Source of the DNA: CAXGUU01 sp964012875
GTDB taxonomy: Bacteria; Pseudomonadota; Gammaproteobacteria; Ga0077536
NCBI GenBank assembly: GCA_964012875.1
Contig: CAXGUU010000234.1
Coordinates: 1 to 5,313, forward strand
Direction of reading: 5' to 3'
Length of the DNA stretch: 5,313 bases
Part shown: positions 1-5,313 of the stretch, one piece after another
Layout: every line of letters starts with the position of its first letter
Position numbering within the stretch: position 1 is the first letter of the stretch
Notes under the pieces: generated by a model
What the model saw: the letters and a program-made list of their open reading frames with translations, nothing else
Database searches by the model: none
What the model was told of the DNA's origin: nothing
Made by a program: the position numbers and the translations under genes

Positions 1-729
1 CGGCCCCGATACATCGGCGGCATGAACTCCGCCTATGCCGACATGTGGTCTTCAACCATGCACACGGCAGCATCCATTCGCAGCGGACAGCCGCAGGCGA
101 AGCACGATTTCTCCTGCATGTCTGAGTCTGAGCTGCGTGACTTTATCCTTGGCATCGACGCCGGTGCGGGGGCTTCAGCCCGCCGCCTGCACAAAGAATT
201 CGACATGAGTCGGTTCGCACATGTGCTTGACGCTGGCGGTGGTGCCGGAGGACTTGCAGTCGGACTGGCCAAGCTGTGTCCCGAGCTGCGCGCGACGGTC
301 GCCGAACTTGCTAACGTAGCCCCGATCGCGCGCGAACGGATCGGCGGGACCCAGTACAAAGAGCGGGTTGATGTGGTTGAAGTCGACCTCGTCGGCAAAG
401 CACCGTCCGGGTCCTACGATGCGGTCGTGCTGCGGTCGGTATTGCAGGTCATGTCTGCCGCCGATGCGGCCAATACGGTCATCAACTGCGTGCAGGCGCT
501 GCGGCCCGGCGGCGAGTTGTTCGCGTTCGGACGCATGCTCGATGACTCGCGCCTGTCGCCTCCTGACGCCGTTGCAGTGAACGTTATGTTCTTAAACGTT
601 TATGACAATGGTCAAGCCTACACCGAATCGGAATACCGAGGCTGGTTTGAAGCGACCGGCCTCGAGAAGATCGAGCGCATTCCGGTCGCCGGTGGATACA
701 GTATCTTGCGCGGCATCAAACCGCGCTGA
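1..729 (+). CDS. SAM-dependent O-methyltransferase, C-terminal part (5' end outside window)
   Basis: The reading frame is open from the first base (frame 1), so the ATG at 22 is probably internal and the gene begins before the window. The 242 visible residues match the C-terminal catalytic part of the acetylserotonin/hydroxyneurosporene-type O-methyltransferases (Methyltransf_2), usually about 340-370 residues with an N-terminal dimerisation domain. The helix ending in the SGQP-type segment leads into SAM motif I, VLDAGGGAGG, at about residues 74-83 of the visible part. Acidic E99 (VAEL) follows, where the family usually has an acidic residue binding the SAM ribose. Then come the ALRPGGELF strand and the FLNVYDNGQAYTESEY segment typical of a bacterial subgroup. 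Where plant-type enzymes have a catalytic His (V-L-H-D-W), this protein has Gln 149 (VLQVMS; codon 445-447). It would transfer methyl from SAM to a small hydroxylated substrate in the cytosol; the substrate cannot be told. The family is secure, the specificity unknown. Confidence 0.88.
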   Translation, partial: RPRYIGGMNSAYADMWSSTMHTAASIRSGQPQAKHDFSCMSESELRDFILGIDAGAGASARRLHKEFDMSRFAHVLDAGGGAGGLAVGLAKLCPELRATVAELANVAPIARERIGGTQYKERVDVVEVDLVGKAPSGSYDAVVLRSVLQVMSAADAANTVINCVQALRPGGELFAFGRMLDDSRLSPPDAVAVNVMFLNVYDNGQAYTESEYRGWFEATGLEKIERIPVAGGYSILRGIKPR

Positions 730-771
730 CAGGGGTTCCTAGCGAGACTGCGGTGGCACCACGCCTGTCAG
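726..771. other. Inverted repeat across the tail-to-tail gene junction
   Basis: CTGACAGG at 726-733 is the exact reverse complement of CCTGTCAG at 764-771, with 30 bases between. It spans both stop codons (TGA at 727-729 and, on the minus strand, TAG at 741-739). The loop is long and no T-run follows on either strand, so it is at best a weak two-way transcription end. Confidence 0.3.
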
Positions 772-1452
772 GGATGCTCGTTCGGATATTTCGATCCAGT
801 TGCCGTCCGGATCCAGCACAAAGCCGTAACGCGCGACCTCGCCAAGTGTGATCGGCGCACGCCCCAGGCGCCCCCCGCGTTCAACGATTTGCCCGCAGGC
901 CTCGTCGGCATTGAATATCTGCACCGTCAGATAACGAAAATTAGGACCGATAAAGTCATCCGTATCGGTGCCGCCCGCGCCTTCAACCACGAATAGCAGG
1001 CTGTCGCCGCAGCGCGCCGTGAATGGTCCCGCGCGATCAAATTCCATCGCTTCGAGGTAGAACTTCATCATGCGGTCCGGGTCCGGTGTCGATACAGTGA
1101 CGCCAATGCCAACGACGCCATCGACGCCGGTCGGCACCAGCCGCACGGTTTCACCGCCTGGATGGGACCCTTCCCAGATTTCTGCGTCGTTACGGGCAAT
1201 GGTCAGGCCCACAAGCCCGGATGGTGGCATGGGTGCAAACGCCTCCGGTTGATGGTTCACCTTGATAACTGAATCGTGGGCGTCGTAACGATGCTGGATA
1301 ATGCCCTGACCAAGCGCCAGTTCATGATCCAGCCTGAGGCCGGCGACTTCCGACCAAAAGTGACCTTCAGCCTCAATGTCATTGGTAAACATGCCCAGAT
1401 CGAGATGTGGTTTGGCAAGGCGCAAGGCTGACTCCCTAGTGTGCTGTCCCAT
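739..1452 (-). CDS. VOC-superfamily protein (glyoxalase/bleomycin-resistance/dioxygenase fold), two modules
   Basis: The 237-residue product (from ATG 1452) has two beta-alpha-beta-beta-beta modules. Module 1 begins with KPHLDLGMFTNDIEAEGHFW at residues 14-33. Module 2 runs from about residue 115 (GIGVTVSTPDPDRMMKFY) to the closing strand GFVLDPDGNWIEIS at 210-223. VOC proteins include glyoxalases, extradiol dioxygenases, epimerases and drug-binding proteins. His16 and Glu221 could be metal ligands, but module 2 lacks the two His of extradiol enzymes (the matching strands read GIGVTV and YLTVQI), so ring cleavage is not supported. The start is uncertain. The frame is open to a TTG at 1539. 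ATG 1452 has no Shine-Dalgarno sequence and lies inside the 1435-1601 inverted repeat. TTG 1425 (residue 10) has AGGGAG six bases upstream, leaves the first strand intact, and may be the true start. The ATG bounds are given because they include both options. The kinase gene lies upstream on the same strand. Confidence 0.85.
   Translation of the reverse strand: MGQHTRESALRLAKPHLDLGMFTNDIEAEGHFWSEVAGLRLDHELALGQGIIQHRYDAHDSVIKVNHQPEAFAPMPPSGLVGLTIARNDAEIWEGSHPGGETVRLVPTGVDGVVGIGVTVSTPDPDRMMKFYLEAMEFDRAGPFTARCGDSLLFVVEGAGGTDTDDFIGPNFRYLTVQIFNADEACGQIVERGGRLGRAPITLGEVARYGFVLDPDGNWIEISERASLTGVVPPQSR
1432..1437 (-). promoter_or_regulatory. Shine-Dalgarno candidate for an alternative TTG start of the VOC gene
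   Basis: On the minus strand AGGGAG is followed by TCAGCC and then TTG at 1425-1423, in frame with the VOC protein. It is the only good ribosome-binding motif near this gene's start. It straddles the end of the inverted repeat at 1435, so its first three bases belong to the repeat terminus and its last three to the flank. Confidence 0.45.
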
Positions 1453-1601
1453 GAAGATGTTTCGAAATTCGCGCCGTATATTTTGCGCCTGGCAAGGCGC
1501 GCCGGCGTCGCGTGGCGCGCTCTGCGCAAGGAGGAGCAACGTAGCCGGGCGCGACAGCGACCGACGAATTACGGAAGACCTTCATGGGACATCGCACTAG
1601 G
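1435..1601. repeat. Imperfect inverted repeat, MITE-like palindromic element
   Basis: The sequence 1565-1601 read on the plus strand and 1471-1435 read on the minus strand agree at 31 of 37 positions without gaps. Both arms hold CTTCATGGGACA and end in ACTAGG. Pairing resumes further in: 1485-1493 against 1544-1552 matches at 8 of 9 positions, while the middle (about 1494-1543) is GC-rich and poorly matched. CTAG stands at both ends (1436-1439 and 1597-1600), which could be a 4-base target duplication or simply part of the arms, since CTAG is its own reverse complement. There is no long open frame and no transposase inside. Size, terminal repeats and position between two genes suggest a small non-autonomous mobile palindrome. 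A long hairpin RNA acting on the kinase-VOC transcript is the alternative. The repeat is directly visible; the mobile origin is inference. Confidence 0.7.
1485..1520. other. Two mutually exclusive GC-rich hairpins inside the inverted repeat
   Basis: GCGCC at 1485-1489 can pair with GGCGC at 1496-1500 over a six-base loop. GCGCGCC at 1497-1503 can pair with GGCGCGC at 1514-1520 over a ten-base loop. They share 1497-1500, so only one can form at a time. Neither is followed by a T-run on the minus strand, where the kinase-VOC transcript would be made, so I do not call a terminator. Confidence 0.35.
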
Positions 1602-2670
1602 CCGATAATAAATCGGCGGCGTCGTTGTCGATGGCCTGGTAGGCGCCATCGGTGACCATTTTCATAAAAAGCTGATCGCCACGCTCGGTCTTTTTCACAA
1701 TAACGGTTGCCGCAATCGCAACGACCAGCACCGCAAAGCTGTAGTGGCGATAATCGTCAAGTAATTCGTCGAACGAATAGCCGCAGATGCCTCGGGCCGT
1801 GAGGTCGTCGTAGTACTCGCGTAATAAATCGCGCTCCACCGCACGTCGTGTCTCTCGATCAAACGCACTACCCAGAAAATACGCGACATCCATACCGCTG
1901 CCGAGATAGTTGCTGGTCTGCCAGTCGACCACAGCGACGCGGTCACCACCGAACAGCATATTGTCAACGCGGAAATCGTTGTGCGAAAAACACCGGTTTT
2001 TCAAGCGCGGTTTATTCCAGGCCGCATGGTTGCGCACGAAATGGTCGCACAGTCGAATGACGTCGGGGTCCATTTGAGCGGCATAGGCTTTTTCAAAATA
2101 CTCCCATGAGCTTTCGACCAGTGCGGTGGTGTAAAACCCCTGCGCACCTTCGGGCATATACAACCATGGTTGTTGCTCGAGTTCCCTGTCATTCCAGAAC
2201 GAAGCGTGTAGTCGCGCAGCTTCGCTTAAGGCCAGGCGCGCATCTTCGACGCCGCAACCGGACATGTGGTCACCCTGAACGGCAGGTGCAAGATCTTCAA
2301 ACAGCAACACAAAATCGTTACTCGGATCGAGTTCGGCAACATACACGCGGGGCGTATTGATCGATGTGCGGTGAGCCAGTTCTTTGTAAAACATAAGTTC
2401 CGCGCGATAGAACCCCATCTCCTTGCCGGTCGTCGCGGCCGTGGTGTCGTCGGACGGAAATTTGCCTACGACCGACGCGGGCGCGTCGTCCGGTCGGGTG
2501 CCGTCGTATGTGAGATGGAAGCGTCGTGTTTCGCCGAGCTGCCCGGTGCCGACCGTTTCGGTCTCAATCGATGTCACCGTCGCAGGGATATCATTTTGCG
2601 CCAGCGCTTCAGTGATCCAGGCGGGCGTAACTGTTTCAGGTTTGACTATCGCGATGTGATCGTCGGTCAT
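1597..2670 (-). CDS. APH/ecdysteroid-kinase-like phosphotransferase family protein
   Basis: This 357-residue soluble protein has the protein-kinase-like fold of the aminoglycoside phosphotransferase (APH)/EcKinase-like group, at the usual length. VVGKFPSDD carries the ATP-binding lysine (K70). An acidic helix (FYRAELMFYKEL, E90) and a hinge-like stretch (FVLLFEDL, 119-126) follow. The catalytic loop is SHNDFRVDNMLF with H230, D232 and N237, and VVDWQ supplies the metal-binding D249. All key residues are present, so the enzyme should be active. It probably phosphorylates a hydroxyl group on a small molecule. Bacterial members often sit near lipid, steroid or aromatic catabolism genes, but the substrate here is unknown and antibiotic resistance is not implied. 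The ATG at 2670 is the natural start, although its Shine-Dalgarno is weak. The stop TAG at 1599-1597 is formed by the CTAG end of the inverted repeat. It heads a minus-strand unit with the VOC gene. Confidence 0.88.
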   Translation of the reverse strand: MTDDHIAIVKPETVTPAWITEALAQNDIPATVTSIETETVGTGQLGETRRFHLTYDGTRPDDAPASVVGKFPSDDTTAATTGKEMGFYRAELMFYKELAHRTSINTPRVYVAELDPSNDFVLLFEDLAPAVQGDHMSGCGVEDARLALSEAARLHASFWNDRELEQQPWLYMPEGAQGFYTTALVESSWEYFEKAYAAQMDPDVIRLCDHFVRNHAAWNKPRLKNRCFSHNDFRVDNMLFGGDRVAVVDWQTSNYLGSGMDVAYFLGSAFDRETRRAVERDLLREYYDDLTARGICGYSFDELLDDYRHYSFAVLVVAIAATVIVKKTERGDQLFMKMVTDGAYQAIDNDAADLLSA

Positions 2671-2799
2671 CTTCGTGCGCAGTTCTCGAATGCTGAAACG
2701 GGAAACTAATCGACTCCGGGCCGCGTTTCCACTGTTCAGGCGTTCCCGATTGCGCGAAGATGTGACCCGGGAGTCCGCAGCAGGAGGAGAGCAAGGTCA
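2671..2799. promoter_or_regulatory. Divergent intergenic region between kinase and hydratase genes
   Basis: These 129 bases separate two outward-facing starts and should hold promoters for both units. I could not find a convincing -35/-10 pair in either direction. An imperfect inverted repeat is visible: GACTCCGGG at 2712-2720 against CCCGGGAGTC at 2766-2775 (one bulged base, 45 bases between). A shorter pair is GGAAAC 2701-2706 with GTTTCC 2725-2730. Either could be an operator, but both may be chance. Confidence 0.35.
2782..2787 (+). promoter_or_regulatory. Shine-Dalgarno sequence of the hydratase gene
   Basis: A perfect AGGAGG lies 12 bases before the GTG at 2800. The spacing is longer than ideal, but no other start codon in the frame fits better, and the N-terminus this gives matches the family. 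A weaker AAGG at 2793-2796 is much closer to the start. Confidence 0.55.
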
Positions 2800-3588
2800 G
2801 TGCGACAGCGAATCGAACAACGGGCCGATCACTTGTTCAATGCACATCGCGACGGTCTGCCGTTCAAATCATTCGCCGGCCAGGATCGAATCGACACCAT
2901 TACCGAGGCCTACGCGATACAGAACGCCTATGTCGAGCGGCTAGTTGCAAGTACCGGCAATGCCATCGTCGGCTACAAAGTCGGTCTGACATCGCCGCGT
3001 ATGCAGGCGCTGCTCGGTATCGATTCGCCGATCGCCGGGGCCGTGCTCAAAAATCGGGTGCTGACATCGGGCGTTGCGGTATCGTGCGCTGATTTTGGTC
3101 AGCTTGGCATGGAATGCGAAATCGCGGTGCTCATGGGCCGAGATCTGGCGCCGTCCCGGGCGCCGTTCTCTGCGGAGGACGTGGCTGCCGCCGTTGACGC
3201 GGTGTGTCCGGCCTTCGAAGTGGTAGACGATCGCTGCGCGGACTACGGCGAGACCGATATTTATTCGCTGGTTGCAGACAACTCCTGGAACGCCGGCGTT
3301 GTTCTCGGGTCGTGGTCAGATGAGTGGCCCGAACTGGCCGGACTCGAAGGCGTGTTGTTCAGAAACGGAGATGTTCTCGATCGCGGCCGAGGCGAAGATG
3401 TATTGGGGCATCCTTTCAACGCCCTGACCTGGCTCGCAAATCACCTCGCCAGCGGGTCGCGGGGATTGCGCGCCGGTGATGTCATCGCCACTGGCAGCAT
3501 GGTGCCGACGCGCATGCCGTTAGAGCCGGAGACGTGTCTTTTCCGCATCGAGGGCCTGGGCGAGGTTGAAATCAATGTGGTCGATTAA
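2800..3588 (+). CDS. 2-keto-4-pentenoate hydratase-like protein (MhpD/FAH superfamily)
   Basis: The 262-residue product matches the hydratase/decarboxylase branch of the fumarylacetoacetate hydrolase superfamily (MhpD, HpaH, 4-oxalocrotonate decarboxylase) in length and motifs. TEAYAIQNAYVERL (35-48) is the usual N-terminal helix. GYKVGLTSPRMQALLGIDSP (58-77) carries conserved K60. MECEIAVLMGRDL (104-116) supplies the metal-binding pair E105 and E107, and AFEVVDDR the third acid, E140. These bind a divalent metal that holds a 2-oxo acid substrate. Such enzymes add water to 2-hydroxypenta-2,4-dienoate-type products of aromatic meta-cleavage, or decarboxylate 4-oxalocrotonate. Sequence alone does not separate these reactions, and no ring-cleavage dioxygenase, aldolase or dehydrogenase partner is in view. 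The start is GTG behind AGGAGG. It is the first gene of a probable operon with the MscS channel and amidase. Confidence 0.87.
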   Translation: MRQRIEQRADHLFNAHRDGLPFKSFAGQDRIDTITEAYAIQNAYVERLVASTGNAIVGYKVGLTSPRMQALLGIDSPIAGAVLKNRVLTSGVAVSCADFGQLGMECEIAVLMGRDLAPSRAPFSAEDVAAAVDAVCPAFEVVDDRCADYGETDIYSLVADNSWNAGVVLGSWSDEWPELAGLEGVLFRNGDVLDRGRGEDVLGHPFNALTWLANHLASGSRGLRAGDVIATGSMVPTRMPLEPETCLFRIEGLGEVEINVVD

Positions 3589-3621
3589 GCTGCCGCGGGC
3601 AAGCGGCCGCTACGGGTTGAG

Positions 3622-4695
3622 ATGATGGATTTCATAATCCAGCAACTCACGGTGTTCGATGGTCTCGACTATGCCGTGCTGGCATTCAACCTGGCGTTAT
3701 TTCTGTTCGCTCGGGCAATCGTCGACATTGTGCGGCCGTCCAGCGACGAGACCGTAGTCGGGACCCGGATTTACACCTTGAGAGCGGTCAATGTGTTGCT
3801 GTTTGTGCTTTATTTCAGCGCTGTTTTGTTCGCAAATCTTTCGAAACAGTTGTCGCAGACCGGACTGATACTGTTGGTTGGTATCCTGCTTTATCACGTC
3901 GTAGCCAACCAGATTGAGCGCCGCTACGGGCGGATGCGCGAAATCGACGGCGTTGAGTACCACACCGAAACCTACCAGTCAGAAATATTTTCATTGCTGA
4001 CGCTGATTCTGACCGGCATCGTGGTCATCCTGGTCGTGATCAATATCTGGGGTATGACGGGTTGGCTCAAGGCCACGAGTGTCCTCGGTGGCTTGCTGAT
4101 CGTTCTGTTTTCGACCAAGGATTTCTGGGCTCCCGACAATATTCACGGCCTGATCATTCTGTACAACGGTGACATTGAGCCCGGTACCCTGATCGAGGTT
4201 GACGAACTGGGTCTGCTGGCGATTGTGATTCAAACCACGCTCACGCAAACCCGCCTGCGTGATTTGCGATCCAAACACATCATCATCGTACCCAATGCCA
4301 AGTTGCGTGGCTGTAAAGTCGAGATCTTAAGCCGCACTTCAAGCAAAGGCTTGATGCGAACGAGTGAATTTCAAATCGGATACGGCATTGATGCCGGCCG
4401 TGTCGACGAAGTTTTCCATCGGATCTGGGAGACCGCTTGCGAGCGCGAAAAAAGTATTAACGATGAAAAGCCCGCTGTCGCGCAGGTCGCACAGACGGGT
4501 GACCATGGTGTGACATGGCGATTGTGTTATTGGGTGAGCAACAGCTACGGTCTGATCGACGCTGAGCATGCTATTAACAGGGCCGCCTACGAGGTCGCGA
4601 GCGAAGAAAAAATCGGATTGAATACGCCGTTAACGCACAGTATCGCCATGGTCGAACATGGTAATGCAGCCGGAGCTACAAACATCAGTACGTAA
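3622..4695 (+). CDS. MscS-family mechanosensitive ion channel
   Basis: The 357-residue inner-membrane protein has hydrophobic segments at about residues 15-36, 54-72, 79-95 and 121-142. A pore-lining helix leads into the MscS domain (about 148-167, ATSVLGGLLIVLFSTKDF). The cytosolic beta domain follows: HGLIILYNGDIEPGTLIEV (174-192), the TTLTQTRLRDL strand (204-214) and the hallmark IIIVPNAKL (220-228). A soluble alpha/beta tail runs from about 245 to the end. Channels of this family open under membrane tension and release small solutes during osmotic downshock; some respond to other signals. The protein is longer than E. coli MscS (286 residues), with extra N-terminal membrane segments, and its pore helix is less Gly/Ala-rich than in the model protein. 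ATG 3622 and ATG 3625 are both possible starts, and the Shine-Dalgarno is weak (GGGTTGAG directly before). It lies 33 bases after the hydratase and 34 before the amidase. Confidence 0.88.
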   Translation: MMDFIIQQLTVFDGLDYAVLAFNLALFLFARAIVDIVRPSSDETVVGTRIYTLRAVNVLLFVLYFSAVLFANLSKQLSQTGLILLVGILLYHVVANQIERRYGRMREIDGVEYHTETYQSEIFSLLTLILTGIVVILVVINIWGMTGWLKATSVLGGLLIVLFSTKDFWAPDNIHGLIILYNGDIEPGTLIEVDELGLLAIVIQTTLTQTRLRDLRSKHIIIVPNAKLRGCKVEILSRTSSKGLMRTSEFQIGYGIDAGRVDEVFHRIWETACEREKSINDEKPAVAQVAQTGDHGVTWRLCYWVSNSYGLIDAEHAINRAAYEVASEEKIGLNTPLTHSIAMVEHGNAAGATNIST

Positions 4696-4715
4696 GATTT
4701 ATGAAATCAGTTTTT

Positions 4716-4721
4716 GGGGAG
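4716..4721 (+). promoter_or_regulatory. Shine-Dalgarno sequence of the amidase gene
   Basis: GGGGAG lies eight bases before the ATG at 4730, a good spacing. It fixes the amidase start and fits translation from a shared transcript with the channel gene. Confidence 0.6.
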
Positions 4722-4729
4722 CAGAAAAT

Positions 4730-5313
4730 ATGAATTTCGACGAATACAGCAGCTATGACGGTCTCGGACTGGCTGACCTGGTACGCCGCCGCGAGGTGTC
4801 GCCGAAGGAACTCGTTGACTGCGCGATCGACGCGATCGAACGGGTCAATCCTGACGTCAACTGTGTCGCCCAGGTGCTTCGTGACCACGCCATGAAGGAA
4901 ATTCGAGGGAGCAAGGGCCAGGGCCCGTTCCATGGCGTACCTTTCCTGGTGAAAGAGTTCGGTATGCATTTCAAAGGGATGAAAACCTCGGCCGGCTCCC
5001 GCCTGGCCGAAGGCATTCAATTTGATGCCGACACCGAGCTTATGACTCGCATGCGAGACGCAGGCCTGATCACCGTGGGTACTTCGACGACGCCGGAGAT
5101 GGCATTTAACGCCAACAGCGAAGCGCTGGTATACGGCTCGACGCGTAATCCGTGGAACCTGAACCATTCTGTTGGAGGCTCTTCAGGCGGTGCCGGCGCT
5201 GCGGTTGGCAGTGGCATGGTACCGATCGCGCACGCTAATGACGGTGGCGGTTCGATTCGGATTCCGGCCGCCTGCAATGGCGTCGTCGGTATGAAGCCAA
5301 CGCGGGGCCGTAC
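4730..5313 (+). CDS. Amidase signature family protein, NylA-like, N-terminal part (3' end outside window)
   Basis: An ATG behind GGGGAG opens a frame that runs without a stop off the window end, showing 194 residues of a family usually 450-500 long. It is a Ser-Ser-Lys amidase. K75 lies in GVPFLVKEFG, the cis-Ser S151 in SVGGSSGGAGAAV, and the nucleophile S175 in NDGGGSIRIPA. The 24-residue step between the two serines is the usual one for the family. The stretches STRNPWN, GGSSGG.GAAV, SIRIPA and GVVGMKPTRGR resemble the 6-aminohexanoate cyclic dimer hydrolase (NylA) branch rather than GatA. GatA would also be expected beside gatC and gatB, which are not seen. It would hydrolyse an amide bond to acid and amine, probably in the cytosol, since no signal peptide is visible. 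The natural substrate is unknown; the nylon-oligomer link is by family only. It is the third gene of the plus-strand operon. Confidence 0.9.
   Translation, partial: MNFDEYSSYDGLGLADLVRRREVSPKELVDCAIDAIERVNPDVNCVAQVLRDHAMKEIRGSKGQGPFHGVPFLVKEFGMHFKGMKTSAGSRLAEGIQFDADTELMTRMRDAGLITVGTSTTPEMAFNANSEALVYGSTRNPWNLNHSVGGSSGGAGAAVGSGMVPIAHANDGGGSIRIPAACNGVVGMKPTRGR

Noticed and set aside
1376..1600. Plus-strand open frame across the inverted repeat
   Set aside because: It is antisense to the VOC gene, driven by GC-rich sequence and repeat arms, with no domain-like composition; the good AGGAGG at 1530-1535 is not followed by a usable start.
1601..1617. Small hairpin GCCGAT/ATCGGC at the end of the kinase gene
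   Set aside because: It has a six-base stem with no T-run on the minus strand after it and lies within the last kinase codons, so it does not look like a terminator.
1597..2670. Reading the kinase as an aminoglycoside resistance gene
   Set aside because: Only the general APH fold motifs are present; overall it resembles the ecdysteroid-kinase-like group common near catabolic genes, so resistance is not supported.
2266..2709. 147-codon plus-strand frame antisense to the kinase gene
   Set aside because: The minus-strand kinase with all its catalytic motifs explains this region; the opposite frame is a shadow with no recognisable motif.
3592..3607. GCCGC/GCGGC hairpin between hydratase and channel genes
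   Set aside because: The stem is only five bases with no T-run following, so it is not evidence for an operon break.
4701..4733. A ten-codon frame (ATG 4701 to TGA 4733) between channel and amidase, overlapping the amidase ATG
   Set aside because: It has no Shine-Dalgarno of its own and no recognisable peptide pattern, and it is expected by chance; the amidase ribosome site falls inside it.
4685..5277. Minus-strand frames opposite the amidase
   Set aside because: The plus-strand amidase carries the full Lys-Ser-Ser signature; it runs off the window, which is why only antisense frames appear closed here.

Overview
This window reads as an ordinary chromosomal stretch of a moderately GC-rich bacterium, most likely a proteobacterium. 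Marine or soil gammaproteobacteria fit the mix of small-molecule enzymes, but this guess rests on gene content and codon use only. There are no RNA genes, no CRISPR array, no transposase gene and no phage genes. I see no convincing new multi-gene system.

Layout, left to right: (1) positions 1-729 (+), the C-terminal part of a SAM-dependent O-methyltransferase whose start lies before the window; (2) about 739-1452 (-), a two-module VOC (glyoxalase/bleomycin-resistance/dioxygenase fold) protein that meets the methyltransferase tail to tail with only 9 bases between; (3) 1435-1601, an imperfect inverted repeat about 167 bases long whose 37-base arms match at 31 positions, lying exactly at the junction of two minus-strand genes; (4) 1597-2670 (-), an APH/ecdysteroid-kinase-like phosphotransferase, upstream of the VOC gene on the same strand; (5) 2671-2799, a divergent intergenic region that must hold promoters; (6) 2800-3588 (+), a 2-keto-4-pentenoate hydratase-like enzyme of the MhpD/FAH group; (7) 3622-4695 (+), an MscS-family channel; (8) 4730 to the window end (+), a NylA-like amidase cut by the window edge.

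The plus-strand genes hydratase, MscS channel and amidase are spaced 33 and 34 bases apart and look like one operon. The minus-strand kinase and VOC genes look like a second unit, transcribed divergently. The enzymes suggest breakdown or modification of organic acids, amides or aromatic compounds, but no complete pathway can be assembled from these genes.

The most interesting feature is the inverted repeat. It resembles a small non-autonomous palindromic (MITE-like) insertion with CTAG at both ends. Its terminus holds the apparent ATG of the VOC gene. If one removes it on paper, keeping one CTAG, the kinase stop codon is unchanged and a Shine-Dalgarno-like AGGGAG followed by a TTG codon lies directly behind it. 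This suggests that kinase and VOC genes were once tightly coupled and were split by the element.
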